Of a DNA stretch of 9,139 nucleotides, positions 1 through 5,256 are shown one piece after another. The position numbers were made by a program, and so were the translations under genes. This DNA comes from Anaerolineaceae bacterium (GTDB lineage Bacteria > Chloroflexota > Anaerolineae > Anaerolineales > Anaerolineaceae). The notes beneath the pieces are model-generated. The model was not told the DNA's origin. It was given only the letters and a program-made list of their open reading frames with translations, and ran no database searches. Every line of letters starts with the position of its first letter. Within the stretch, counting starts at the first letter, position 1. The stretch is from assembly GCA_017995665.1 (NCBI GenBank), contig JAGOIM010000052.1:1-9139 (forward strand). The letters are read 5' to 3'.

Positions 1-217
1 GCCTTTTCACCCGGTCAATCACAACCTGATCCAAACCAACCGGCGTGTTGCCGTAACCAAAAATGCCATGGTCAACGCGTTTGTGCAATGCCTCAATTAC
101 TGCCGGTGGGCTCAAAAAATCCGTGTCCGCAATCCACATAGGCAAAACATCTTTGGGATAACAGTTCCATTTGAGGCTCTCAGTTTGTTTTCTATCGATA
201 AATTGATCAAAATTCAT
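1..217 (-). CDS. patB: PatB/MalY-family cystathionine beta-lyase (C-S lyase), N-terminal part, cut by window edge
   Basis: Only the first 72 codons are visible; the gene continues past the left edge. The translation begins MNFDQFIDRKQTESLKWN and continues with LPMWIADTDF (residues 25-34), SPPAVIEALHKRVDHGIFGY (36-55). The D-R-x-x-T-x-S-x-K-W start, the (L)PMW(I/V)AD-x-DF block and the HGIFGY block are the signature of the PatB/MalY branch of fold-type I PLP aminotransferases. These enzymes cleave cystathionine or cysteine to thiol, pyruvate and ammonia in the cytoplasm. The catalytic lysine lies beyond the window and cannot be checked. The usual KWD is KWN here, a minor change. The ATG (215-217) follows AAAGGAG at 222-228, the clearest ribosome binding site among the leadered genes. 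It is divergent from the methyltransferase at 575. Family assignment is firm; the exact substrate is not. Confidence 0.88.
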   Translation of the reverse strand, partial: MNFDQFIDRKQTESLKWNCYPKDVLPMWIADTDFLSPPAVIEALHKRVDHGIFGYGNTPVGLDQVVIDRVKR

Positions 218-239
218 ATCTCTCCTTTGTGACCCCTAC

Positions 240-269
240 ATTCTAACCCTTTTTTTGTATTTTTGGCAG
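240..269 (-). promoter_or_regulatory. Probable sigma-70/A promoter of patB
   Basis: On the minus strand a -35-like CTGCCA (264-269, 4 of 6 to TTGACA) stands 18 bp from a -10-like TAGAAT (240-245, 5 of 6 to TATAAT). Transcription would start near 233, giving a short leader of about 16 nt that contains the AAAGGAG ribosome binding site. Prediction by inspection only. Confidence 0.5.
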
Positions 270-277
270 ATTTCGAC

Positions 278-335
278 AGTAATTGACCGCCAGCAATTCT
301 CATATCCTTAGTGAGCTGATCAATTACTCTGGCGG
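278..335. other. Interlocked inverted repeats with H-type pseudoknot potential
   Basis: AGTAATTGA (278-286) is immediately followed by CCGCCAG (287-293). Downstream the exact complements TCAATTACT (320-328) and CTGGCGG (329-335) are also directly adjacent and occur in the same order. The two pairings therefore cross instead of nesting. In addition AATTG (281-285) can pair with CAATT (294-298), closing an 8-nt loop ACCGCCAG that carries the 7-nt segment complementary to 329-335. That is standard H-type geometry: 5-bp stem 1, 1-nt first loop, 7-bp stem 2, 30-nt last loop. The 3' segment also overlaps the long hairpin at 331-391. Whether the element is RNA, and on which strand, or a DNA site is not known; pairings are seen directly, function is not. 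Confidence 0.5.
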
Positions 336-391
336 GTTAAAGGTGCACAAGATTTTCGCATCTGCATGGTCGTGGCACCTTTAACCTCGCC
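331..391. repeat. Long bulged hairpin (18 bp), not a standard terminator
   Basis: The left arm GGCGGGTTAAAGGTGCAC (331-348) pairs over its full length with 372-391, leaving single-base bulges at T387 and G374 (or G375) and a 23-nt loop (349-371). Neither strand has a T-run after the stem, which argues against an intrinsic terminator. It shares its first five bases with the 3' arm of the neighbouring pairing (329-335), so the two structures exclude each other. It could be the core of an unannotated palindromic repeat family, an RNA regulatory element or an operator. Confidence 0.7.
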
Positions 392-531
392 CTACATTTA
401 TATATACATTATATGATTCATGATGTTTTTGAAGATATTTATAGATTTTTTGGGCACGATTCGCAATTTTTTAAATTGATATTTGCTGTCTTGACACTTG
501 ACCCTTGTCACTATCACCTATCCCTCTTTTC

Positions 532-540
532 TGGTATATT
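532..540 (+). promoter_or_regulatory. Extended -10 promoter for the methyltransferase gene
   Basis: TGGTATATT matches the extended -10 pattern TGnTATAAT (TG at 532-533, TATATT at 535-540). No good -35 lies at the expected distance; the TTGACA at 491-496 is 38 bp away and too far to be its partner. The ATG at 575 is 34 nt downstream of the hexamer, so the leader would be about 28 nt. Confidence 0.5.
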
Positions 541-574
541 TACATCCTGAAATTCAACGAAAATGTGAGCCCAT

Positions 575-1462
575 ATGAACTTGCCCAACAACCTCCTCCT
601 TACGAATTCCCCCGATTGGAAAGATTACTCTCTGCTGGATAGCGGTGACGGAAAAAGCCTTGAACGCTTTGGCAAATATCTTCTGATTCGTCCTCGTCCT
701 CAGGCAGTTTGGCCACGCTCCTTAGCCTCCGGTGAATGGAGAAAAGCCAATGCGACCCTTATCGAGGAAAAGCAAGAATATGGCGGCAAATGGAATATCC
801 TTAATCCAATGGATAAATCCTGGACGATTAATTACAAAGACCTCAAATTCCAATTGCAACTCGCATCTTCCCGACACGTCGGCATCTTCCCCGAACAAGC
901 AAGCCATTGGGATTGGATGCGCAGCCAAATCGACGCCAGCAAAACGCCGCTACGTGTGCTAAATCTCTTCGGTTATACCGGCGCAACGACCGTCGCCGCT
1001 GCTGCCTCAGGTGCAGAAGTGACCCATGTCGATTCTTCTAAACACGCTGTTTCCTGGGCAAATCTAAACGTCAAACTCTCCGGATTAAAAGACAAACCGA
1101 TTCGCTGGGTTGTCGAAGACACGCTCAAATTCATCAAACGTGAAGCCCGACGCGGTAACACCTACCATGGAATCGTGATGGATCCCCCGAAATTTGGCCG
1201 CGGTTCCAGCGGTGAAGTTTGGGATTTCTTCAAAAAAACTCCAGAGCTGATCGAGGCTTGCAAAGATATTTTGGCACCCGACGCCCGCTTTATCATCATG
1301 ACAGCCTATGCCATCACAGCTTCTGCAGTGCTTACCCACCAGGCTGTCGAGCAAATCGTCGGCAATCGTGGCAAGCTTGAAAGTGGCGAATTGGTGACAA
1401 AAGAAGCGAGTGCAGGTCACATGATTTCTCATGCAATCTACACTCGCTGGTCTTCTAAATAA
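575..1462 (+). CDS. Class I SAM-dependent methyltransferase, RlmI-like (COG1092 type)
   Basis: A 295-residue cytoplasmic protein with a C-terminal Rossmann-fold methyltransferase domain. Motif I is VLNLFGYTG (128-136), the acidic end of strand beta2 is HVD (151-153), an ED pair (181-182) fits the adenine-contacting position, and motif IV is DPPKFGRG (203-210). The FGYTG...DPPxF combination is typical of the COG1092 rRNA methyltransferase group (RlmI and the RlmK half of RlmKL). RlmI carries an N-terminal PUA RNA-binding domain; here the 120 residues before motif I do not obviously resemble one, so this is a short form of unknown target. C229 is the only cysteine. The start is the first possible one: an in-frame ATG-TGA lies 12 bases upstream. 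No Shine-Dalgarno is evident. It converges on the CNNM gene. Methyltransferase call strong; rRNA as substrate inferred. Confidence 0.85.
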   Translation: MNLPNNLLLTNSPDWKDYSLLDSGDGKSLERFGKYLLIRPRPQAVWPRSLASGEWRKANATLIEEKQEYGGKWNILNPMDKSWTINYKDLKFQLQLASSRHVGIFPEQASHWDWMRSQIDASKTPLRVLNLFGYTGATTVAAAASGAEVTHVDSSKHAVSWANLNVKLSGLKDKPIRWVVEDTLKFIKREARRGNTYHGIVMDPPKFGRGSSGEVWDFFKKTPELIEACKDILAPDARFIIMTAYAITASAVLTHQAVEQIVGNRGKLESGELVTKEASAGHMISHAIYTRWSSK

Positions 1463-1473
1463 AACTCTGTAAG

Positions 1474-1491
1474 GAGGGGTTGAAACCCCTC
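1474..1491. terminator. Stem-loop after the methyltransferase gene, possible terminator
   Basis: GAGGGGT (1474-1480) and ACCCCTC (1485-1491) form a perfect 7-bp stem with a TGAA tetraloop, starting 12 bases after the stop codon in a convergent spacer. There is no T-run on either side, so intrinsic termination would be weak; it may act with other factors or protect the 3' end. Confidence 0.45.
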
Positions 1492-1538
1492 TCTGAGCAG
1501 ATGACGTTCTAATCTATTTCGGTTTTAGATGAGTATTG

Positions 1539-1586
1539 GGCCGGGTTACACCACTCGCTTCGCCTCGGGGGCTATAGAACCCAGCC
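1539..1586. repeat. Inverted repeat in the convergent spacer
   Basis: GGCCGGGTT (1539-1547) and AACCCAGCC (1578-1586) are complementary except for one position, which is C-A on the plus strand but G-T on the minus strand, so minus-strand RNA pairs fully. The 30-base interior is rich in short CGCTTCGC-like words. It may terminate or protect the CNNM transcript, or be a member of a palindromic repeat family. A seven-T run (1598-1604) follows on the plus strand, but 11 bases away. Confidence 0.35.
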
Positions 1587-1643
1587 GTACGCCAAAATTT
1601 TTTTCCTTTGCGAAATAATACTCCGACAATTCACCAAGACTGC

Positions 1644-2963
1644 CTATGCTTCTTCGTTTTTAACCTTAGTAATCTCAATCCGTTCGACGCGGTGGCCGTC
1701 CATTTCGGTAACAATAAAGGTGAAATCACCCCAATGGAATTTTTGTCCCACACAGGGTATTTCGCCTAATTGATTCATCACAAAACCGCTAACAGTCTGG
1801 TAGCCGGCTTTGTCTTCTTCTGGCAAAAAGTCGACGCCCAAGCGTTCTTTCAAAACGTCAATCGGCACCAAACCATCCATCATCAATGCGCCGTTATCCA
1901 ACTCTTCGATTTCGAGGTCTTTGTCAAATTCATCTTGCGGGATGTCGCCAACAATCGATTCCAAAACATCATAGAGGGTGACCATTCCCTCAACCCCGCC
2001 AAATTCATCCATAACCATTGCTTGATGAACGCCGGTTGTTTGGAAATGCTCAAAAGCTTTAACTGCTTTCATATTGCCGGGTAAAAACATTGGCTTAATA
2101 AGATAATCCAATATATTGAAGTCTTCAGAATATACGTCGACCCCAACCAAATCTTTGGCGCGGATAATACCGACCGTGCGGTCAAGATCACCTTCTGCAA
2201 CCGGCAGACGTGAATAATTGCTTTCCATCATTTCACGAATCATCACTTCGCGCCCGTCATTTAAATCAAGCCAATCCAAGTTAGTGTGCGGAGTCATAAT
2301 TGCATCAACCCGCCTTTCACTAAAGCGAAAGACACCGTCTACCATCACTTCTTCGGCTTCATCAAAAACACCGGTTTGACGGCCTTCTTGAATGTAACCC
2401 TTCAACTCTTCTTCAGAAATAGAAGGTTCGCGGCTGACATCAATGTTAAAAACCTTGATACCAAAATTGGTCGAAGCACTCAATGTTTTAATGATGGGAT
2501 TGAGCACGCGAGTCAGACCTTTGATGATGGGCGACAATCTGGATACTACATTTTCAGGCTGACTGACTGCAACCCGTTTGGGAATTAATTCACTTAAAAC
2601 AATTGAGAAATAAGTGAGAATAACCGTCACTAAGACCAAAGCAAATGGTTCGGCAATAGGTGCCAGCCAGCTAATTTGCTTAAATACGGCAGCAACAGGT
2701 CCCGAAAGATTAGCACCACCGATACCACCGACAAAGGTATCGATTAAGGAAATCATAATTTGAACGGCGGAAAGATATTCGGAGTTTGGATCTTTAAGAA
2801 AATCCAAGGCTATTTTAGAGCCTTTATCACCGTCATCAGCCCTTTGTTGTAATCGGGTACGTTTTGAGGAAACCATCGCGATTTCATACATCGCGAATTG
2901 TGCGTTAACAGCATAAAGAATAAAAATTAGTACGATATTATATAGATATGAGTATTGGGGCAT
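1644..2963 (-). CDS. CNNM/CorC-family membrane protein (DUF21 - CBS pair - CorC_HlyC), 'hemolysin-like'
   Basis: 439 residues with the full domain order of the bacterial CNNM/CorC family. The N-terminal DUF21 membrane domain has hydrophobic stretches at about 8-30, 65-90 and 98-125 and the family word ELIPKRVAVSQPE (125-137). A CBS pair (about 215-345) follows, containing the hallmark DEFGGVEGMVTLYDVLESIVGDI (319-341). A C-terminal CorC_HlyC transporter-associated domain (about 355-433) ends the protein. Family members are inner-membrane proteins; CorC homologues export Mg2+ under control of ATP-Mg binding to the CBS pair. The old name hemolysin reflects history, not proven toxicity. The start gives an intact first membrane helix, though AGGAG (2992-2996 on the opposite strand) is 28 bases upstream, too far to act as its ribosome binding site. 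It follows the phosphatase on the same strand after 94 bases and probably has its own promoter. Confidence 0.92.
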   Translation of the reverse strand: MPQYSYLYNIVLIFILYAVNAQFAMYEIAMVSSKRTRLQQRADDGDKGSKIALDFLKDPNSEYLSAVQIMISLIDTFVGGIGGANLSGPVAAVFKQISWLAPIAEPFALVLVTVILTYFSIVLSELIPKRVAVSQPENVVSRLSPIIKGLTRVLNPIIKTLSASTNFGIKVFNIDVSREPSISEEELKGYIQEGRQTGVFDEAEEVMVDGVFRFSERRVDAIMTPHTNLDWLDLNDGREVMIREMMESNYSRLPVAEGDLDRTVGIIRAKDLVGVDVYSEDFNILDYLIKPMFLPGNMKAVKAFEHFQTTGVHQAMVMDEFGGVEGMVTLYDVLESIVGDIPQDEFDKDLEIEELDNGALMMDGLVPIDVLKERLGVDFLPEEDKAGYQTVSGFVMNQLGEIPCVGQKFHWGDFTFIVTEMDGHRVERIEITKVKNEEA

Positions 2964-3002
2964 GTTAGTGTTTTTTTGTGTTAAAAGTTTTCTCCTGTTG
3001 AA

Positions 3003-3011
3003 ATTCTACCA
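3003..3011 (-). promoter_or_regulatory. Extended -10 promoter for the CNNM gene
   Basis: Minus-strand TGGTAGAAT fits TGnTATAAT with one mismatch in the hexamer (TAGAAT, 3003-3008). The -35 position is AT-rich and unconvincing. The start codon lies 39 nt beyond the hexamer. Located in the 94-base gap after the phosphatase gene, it would let the CNNM gene be transcribed alone. Confidence 0.45.
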
Positions 3012-3057
3012 AATTTTTTAAAAAATGCATAAAAGGTTTTACAAATCTTCAAAACAG

Positions 3058-3807
3058 TTAACAACTAATCAACTCATTATCGAAAAAATCGGTCCGATTA
3101 TGATACACAAATTCCACCCTGCCGCGATTGAAATCAAAGCGACTGATCCCACAATTGCAAAACTGGACCCATAAAGGGATATTGCGATTATCTGGCTCAT
3201 CCGGTCGGATGTTCAAAATGACACGCACCAGGCTGTTGAAAAAACCACCATGAGTAACAATTCCCACCCTGTCAGTCTTATTGCCGTGTCGTTCCAATAG
3301 GGCGTCTAAAAGGCGTCTGGCTCGGTCGAGTGGTTCGTGGTCAGGCTCTTTGCCGCCCTTCCACCAGCCTGCTTCATCAATCTCCTGATCCAATTGAAGC
3401 CTGGGATGATTTATGTTCAACCAGGCAGGATTGACACCATATTCCAAACTGGTTTGAACCACATCACCAATCTTTTGGTCAAGATAAATCCCGCCAATTT
3501 CATGAGCATCTTTCAAACCAATCAAAGGCAAGCCGGTCGCTTCAGAAATCGCCGAACCGGTCTGAATGGCACGAATCATCAGACTGCAATAAAGCTGATT
3601 GATGTTTACTTCATGACGATCTTGCCCGACGGTCATTTTTCGTTCCTTTTTATGCATCGTGGAAGCGATAAAACGACCCAGCGTTTCAGCCTGAATCTTG
3701 CCCAGATCGGTCAGACCCGGGTCAGAAACACGCCCGGAATCATAATCTCCCCTTTCCCAGCTCACGTTATTAGTCGATTGCCCATGGCGAATAAGATAAA
3801 GTTGCAT
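3058..3807 (-). CDS. Histidine phosphatase family protein (phosphoglycerate mutase-like)
   Basis: A 249-residue cytoplasmic protein of the histidine phosphatase superfamily, branch 1. The phosphate-accepting histidine is H8 in LIRHGQSTNN (5-14), followed by the usual DPGLTDLG (29-36). R79 in SLMIRAIQT is the second phosphate-pocket arginine. HEIGG (102-106) supplies the general acid glutamate E103, and H186 in VTHGGFFN (184-191) is the second catalytic histidine. All core residues are present, so the enzyme should be active. The family includes cofactor-dependent phosphoglycerate mutases, broad phosphatases (PhoE), fructose-2,6-bisphosphatases and adenosylcobalamin/alpha-ribazole phosphatases; the substrate cannot be read from this sequence. 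A polar, charged stretch at 51-70 looks like a family-variable insertion. The ATG has no Shine-Dalgarno. It lies upstream of the CNNM gene on the same strand; no functional link between the two is evident. Confidence 0.9.
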   Translation of the reverse strand: MQLYLIRHGQSTNNVSWERGDYDSGRVSDPGLTDLGKIQAETLGRFIASTMHKKERKMTVGQDRHEVNINQLYCSLMIRAIQTGSAISEATGLPLIGLKDAHEIGGIYLDQKIGDVVQTSLEYGVNPAWLNINHPRLQLDQEIDEAGWWKGGKEPDHEPLDRARRLLDALLERHGNKTDRVGIVTHGGFFNSLVRVILNIRPDEPDNRNIPLWVQFCNCGISRFDFNRGRVEFVYHNRTDFFDNELISC

Positions 3808-3824
3808 AGCTATACCGTTTATGG

Positions 3825-3830
3825 ATTATA
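3825..3830 (-). promoter_or_regulatory. -10 element of the histidine phosphatase gene
   Basis: A perfect TATAAT on the minus strand ends 17 bases before the start codon. Transcription would begin only about 10 nt ahead of the ATG, so the mRNA would be nearly leaderless, in keeping with the absence of a Shine-Dalgarno. No clear -35 is seen. Confidence 0.45.
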
Positions 3831-3904
3831 CCCGATAGCCCACTGCTTCGTGGCCGTCTTAGCTTGCTCCCAACAATTCTCATTATAAAAAATTACATTG
3901 GTAG

Positions 3905-3958
3905 GGGCAGGTCCAAATCACGAATGCTCAATAATCGCCCATATAGTTTGACCTGCCC
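3905..3958. repeat. GGGCAGGTC inverted repeat in the phosphatase/prfA spacer
   Basis: GGGCAGGTC (3905-3913) and GACCTGCCC (3950-3958) are perfect complements. AAA (3915-3917) and TTT (3947-3949) extend the stem to 12 bp with C3914 bulged. The interior is about 29 bases. It lies between divergent promoters, so it may be an operator, an RNA hairpin or a palindromic repeat unit. A partial third arm, TGACCTGC, occurs near 4043. The rest of the spacer up to the prfA promoter (3959-4138) shows nothing I recognise. Confidence 0.55.
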
Positions 3959-4138
3959 AAATTATGCGGACGCTTAATAAATTCCGAGATAGGTAAATAA
4001 TTCTAACGATTGATACGGACAGTTCCATATTGAGAATTCCTGACCTGCTCATCCAATTTGATTTATATTAGAAAAACCAGACTTTCCCCTATTCACTCAT
4101 CCGAATCCCTATTTTCTTCATAAATTCCCCAAACGAGA

Positions 4139-4147
4139 TGATATACT
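4139..4147 (+). promoter_or_regulatory. Extended -10 promoter of the prfA operon
   Basis: TGATATACT fits TGnTATAAT (TG 4139-4140, hexamer TATACT 4142-4147). The -35 region (about 4119-4124) is not consensus. The prfA start is 35 nt beyond the hexamer, giving a leader of roughly 29 nt that contains a six-codon ORF. Confidence 0.55.
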
Positions 4148-4168
4148 TATCAACCGAATTTAATAGAA

Positions 4169-4189
4169 ATGAACCATAAACTATGTTAG
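4169..4189 (+). promoter_or_regulatory. Candidate leader mini-ORF (MNHKLC, UAG stop) overlapping the prfA start
   Basis: ATG at 4169-4171 opens six codons ending in TAG at 4187-4189, in a different frame from prfA. The prfA ATG (4183-4185) lies inside it, so a ribosome terminating at the TAG sits within a few bases of the prfA start. Neither start has a Shine-Dalgarno. It may be chance; it is listed because UAG is decoded by the product of the overlapping gene. Confidence 0.25.
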
Positions 4190-5256
4190 ACAAACTTGAA
4201 TCAATTCTCAATCACTACGCCGAACTGGAGCAACAGCTTACCGAAGTTGGGCAAGACTATCAACTCGCCGCAGAGCTTTCAAAAGAACGTTCTGACCTCG
4301 AGCCTATTGTTTCGCTTGCCAAAGAATATAAAGAAAACATCGATAAAACCACTGAGACACAGCAATTAATTGAAGCATCCGAAGGCGAAATGCTCGAAAT
4401 GGCTAAAATGGAACTGGACGAATTGGTCAGCCGCAAAGCCGAACTGGAAGATTTGCTAAAATCCAAACTGGTTCCAAAAGACCCTCGCGACGAGAGAAAC
4501 GTTATCGTCGAAATTCGTGCCGGCACCGGTGGCGATGAAGCCGGCCTTTTTGTCAGCGATTTGCTCCGAATGTACTTGAAGTATGCAGATATTCACAAAT
4601 ATAAAACTGAAATTATCTCCGCGAACGAAACCGGAATCGGCGGTTACAAAGAAGTTACCCTCGGCATCAAAGGCAAAGGCGCTTATTCGCGCTTTAAGTT
4701 TGAATCGGGTGTTCATCGCGTTCAACGCGTCCCCGAAACTGAATCGCAAGGGCGCATTCATACCTCAACGGTTACCGTCGCTGTTTTGGCAGAAGTGGAT
4801 GATTTCGAAATTGACATCCCCGATTCTGATATCGAGATCGACGTCTATAAATCGGCCGGAGCCGGTGGCCAAAACGTTCAGAAAAACGCAACCGCTGTCC
4901 GCATCCATCACAAACCGACCGGTATCATCGTTGCCTGTCAGGACGAACGCTCACAATTGCAAAATAAAAACCGTGCCATGAGCGTCCTTAAAGCCCGTTT
5001 GTTCGACTTGGAACAAGAAAAACGCCAAAACGAACTGGACGCTACCCGCCGTTCCCAAATTGGCACCGGTGAACGTTCTGAAAAAATCCGCACATACAAC
5101 TATCCCCAGTCGCGGGTTACCGACCATCGCATCAATGTTTCTTCCTACAACATTGCCGGAGTTATGGATGGGTACGAATTAGACAACTTCATCGACGAAT
5201 TGCGCGCAACAGAAGAAGCCGAACGTCTGGCAAATTTTGAGAGCAATGGAAAATAA
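4183..5256 (+). CDS. prfA: Peptide chain release factor 1
   Basis: 357 residues, the normal RF1 length. RF1 binds the ribosomal A site at UAA or UAG and triggers hydrolysis of peptidyl-tRNA. Domain 1 (about 1-100) is a charged helical region. The domain 2 block VEIRAGTGGDEAG is at 109-121, followed by SGVHRVQRVPETESQGRIHT (175-194), whose PET (184-186) is the RF1-type P-x-T stop-codon recognition motif, not the SPF of RF2. The catalytic loop is SAGAGGQNVQKNATAVRI (224-241) with GGQ at 228-230. QDERSQ (253-258) and the C-terminal NYPQSRVTDHR (306-316) complete the family pattern. It is the first gene of a four-gene operon, and the next gene encodes the enzyme that methylates its GGQ glutamine (Q230). 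No Shine-Dalgarno is visible. No frameshift site was seen or expected (that is an RF2 feature). Confidence 0.97.
   Translation: MLDKLESILNHYAELEQQLTEVGQDYQLAAELSKERSDLEPIVSLAKEYKENIDKTTETQQLIEASEGEMLEMAKMELDELVSRKAELEDLLKSKLVPKDPRDERNVIVEIRAGTGGDEAGLFVSDLLRMYLKYADIHKYKTEIISANETGIGGYKEVTLGIKGKGAYSRFKFESGVHRVQRVPETESQGRIHTSTVTVAVLAEVDDFEIDIPDSDIEIDVYKSAGAGGQNVQKNATAVRIHHKPTGIIVACQDERSQLQNKNRAMSVLKARLFDLEQEKRQNELDATRRSQIGTGERSEKIRTYNYPQSRVTDHRINVSSYNIAGVMDGYELDNFIDELRATEEAERLANFESNGK

Noticed and set aside
294..303. CAATTCTCAT shared between the two divergent spacers (also near 3884)
   Set aside because: A shared 10-mer of this AT-rich composition is expected many times by chance in 9 kb on both strands, and the flanks do not match.
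331..391. Integron attC site, suggested by GTTAAAG/CTTTAAC in the hairpin arms
   Set aside because: attC sites run RYYYAAC to GTTRRRY from the outside in. Here the order is GTTAAAG then CTTTAAC, the seventh base does not fit, and there is no integrase or cassette array.
491..496. Perfect TTGACA as the -35 of the methyltransferase promoter
   Set aside because: It is 38 bp from the extended -10 at 535-540, and no acceptable -10 hexamer lies 16-18 bp downstream of it.
1598..1604. Seven-T run as an intrinsic terminator tract for the methyltransferase gene
   Set aside because: The preceding stem (1539-1586) ends 11 bases earlier and has a 30-base loop, so the hairpin and T-tract are not in terminator geometry.
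2992..2996. AGGAG as ribosome binding site for the CNNM gene
   Set aside because: It is 28 bases from the ATG and no in-frame ATG, GTG or TTG lies between; it is probably at the very 5' end of the transcript.
3337..3888. 183-codon open frame opposite the phosphatase gene
   Set aside because: It is the antisense of a motif-complete histidine phosphatase, shows no recognisable domain and has no ribosome binding site.
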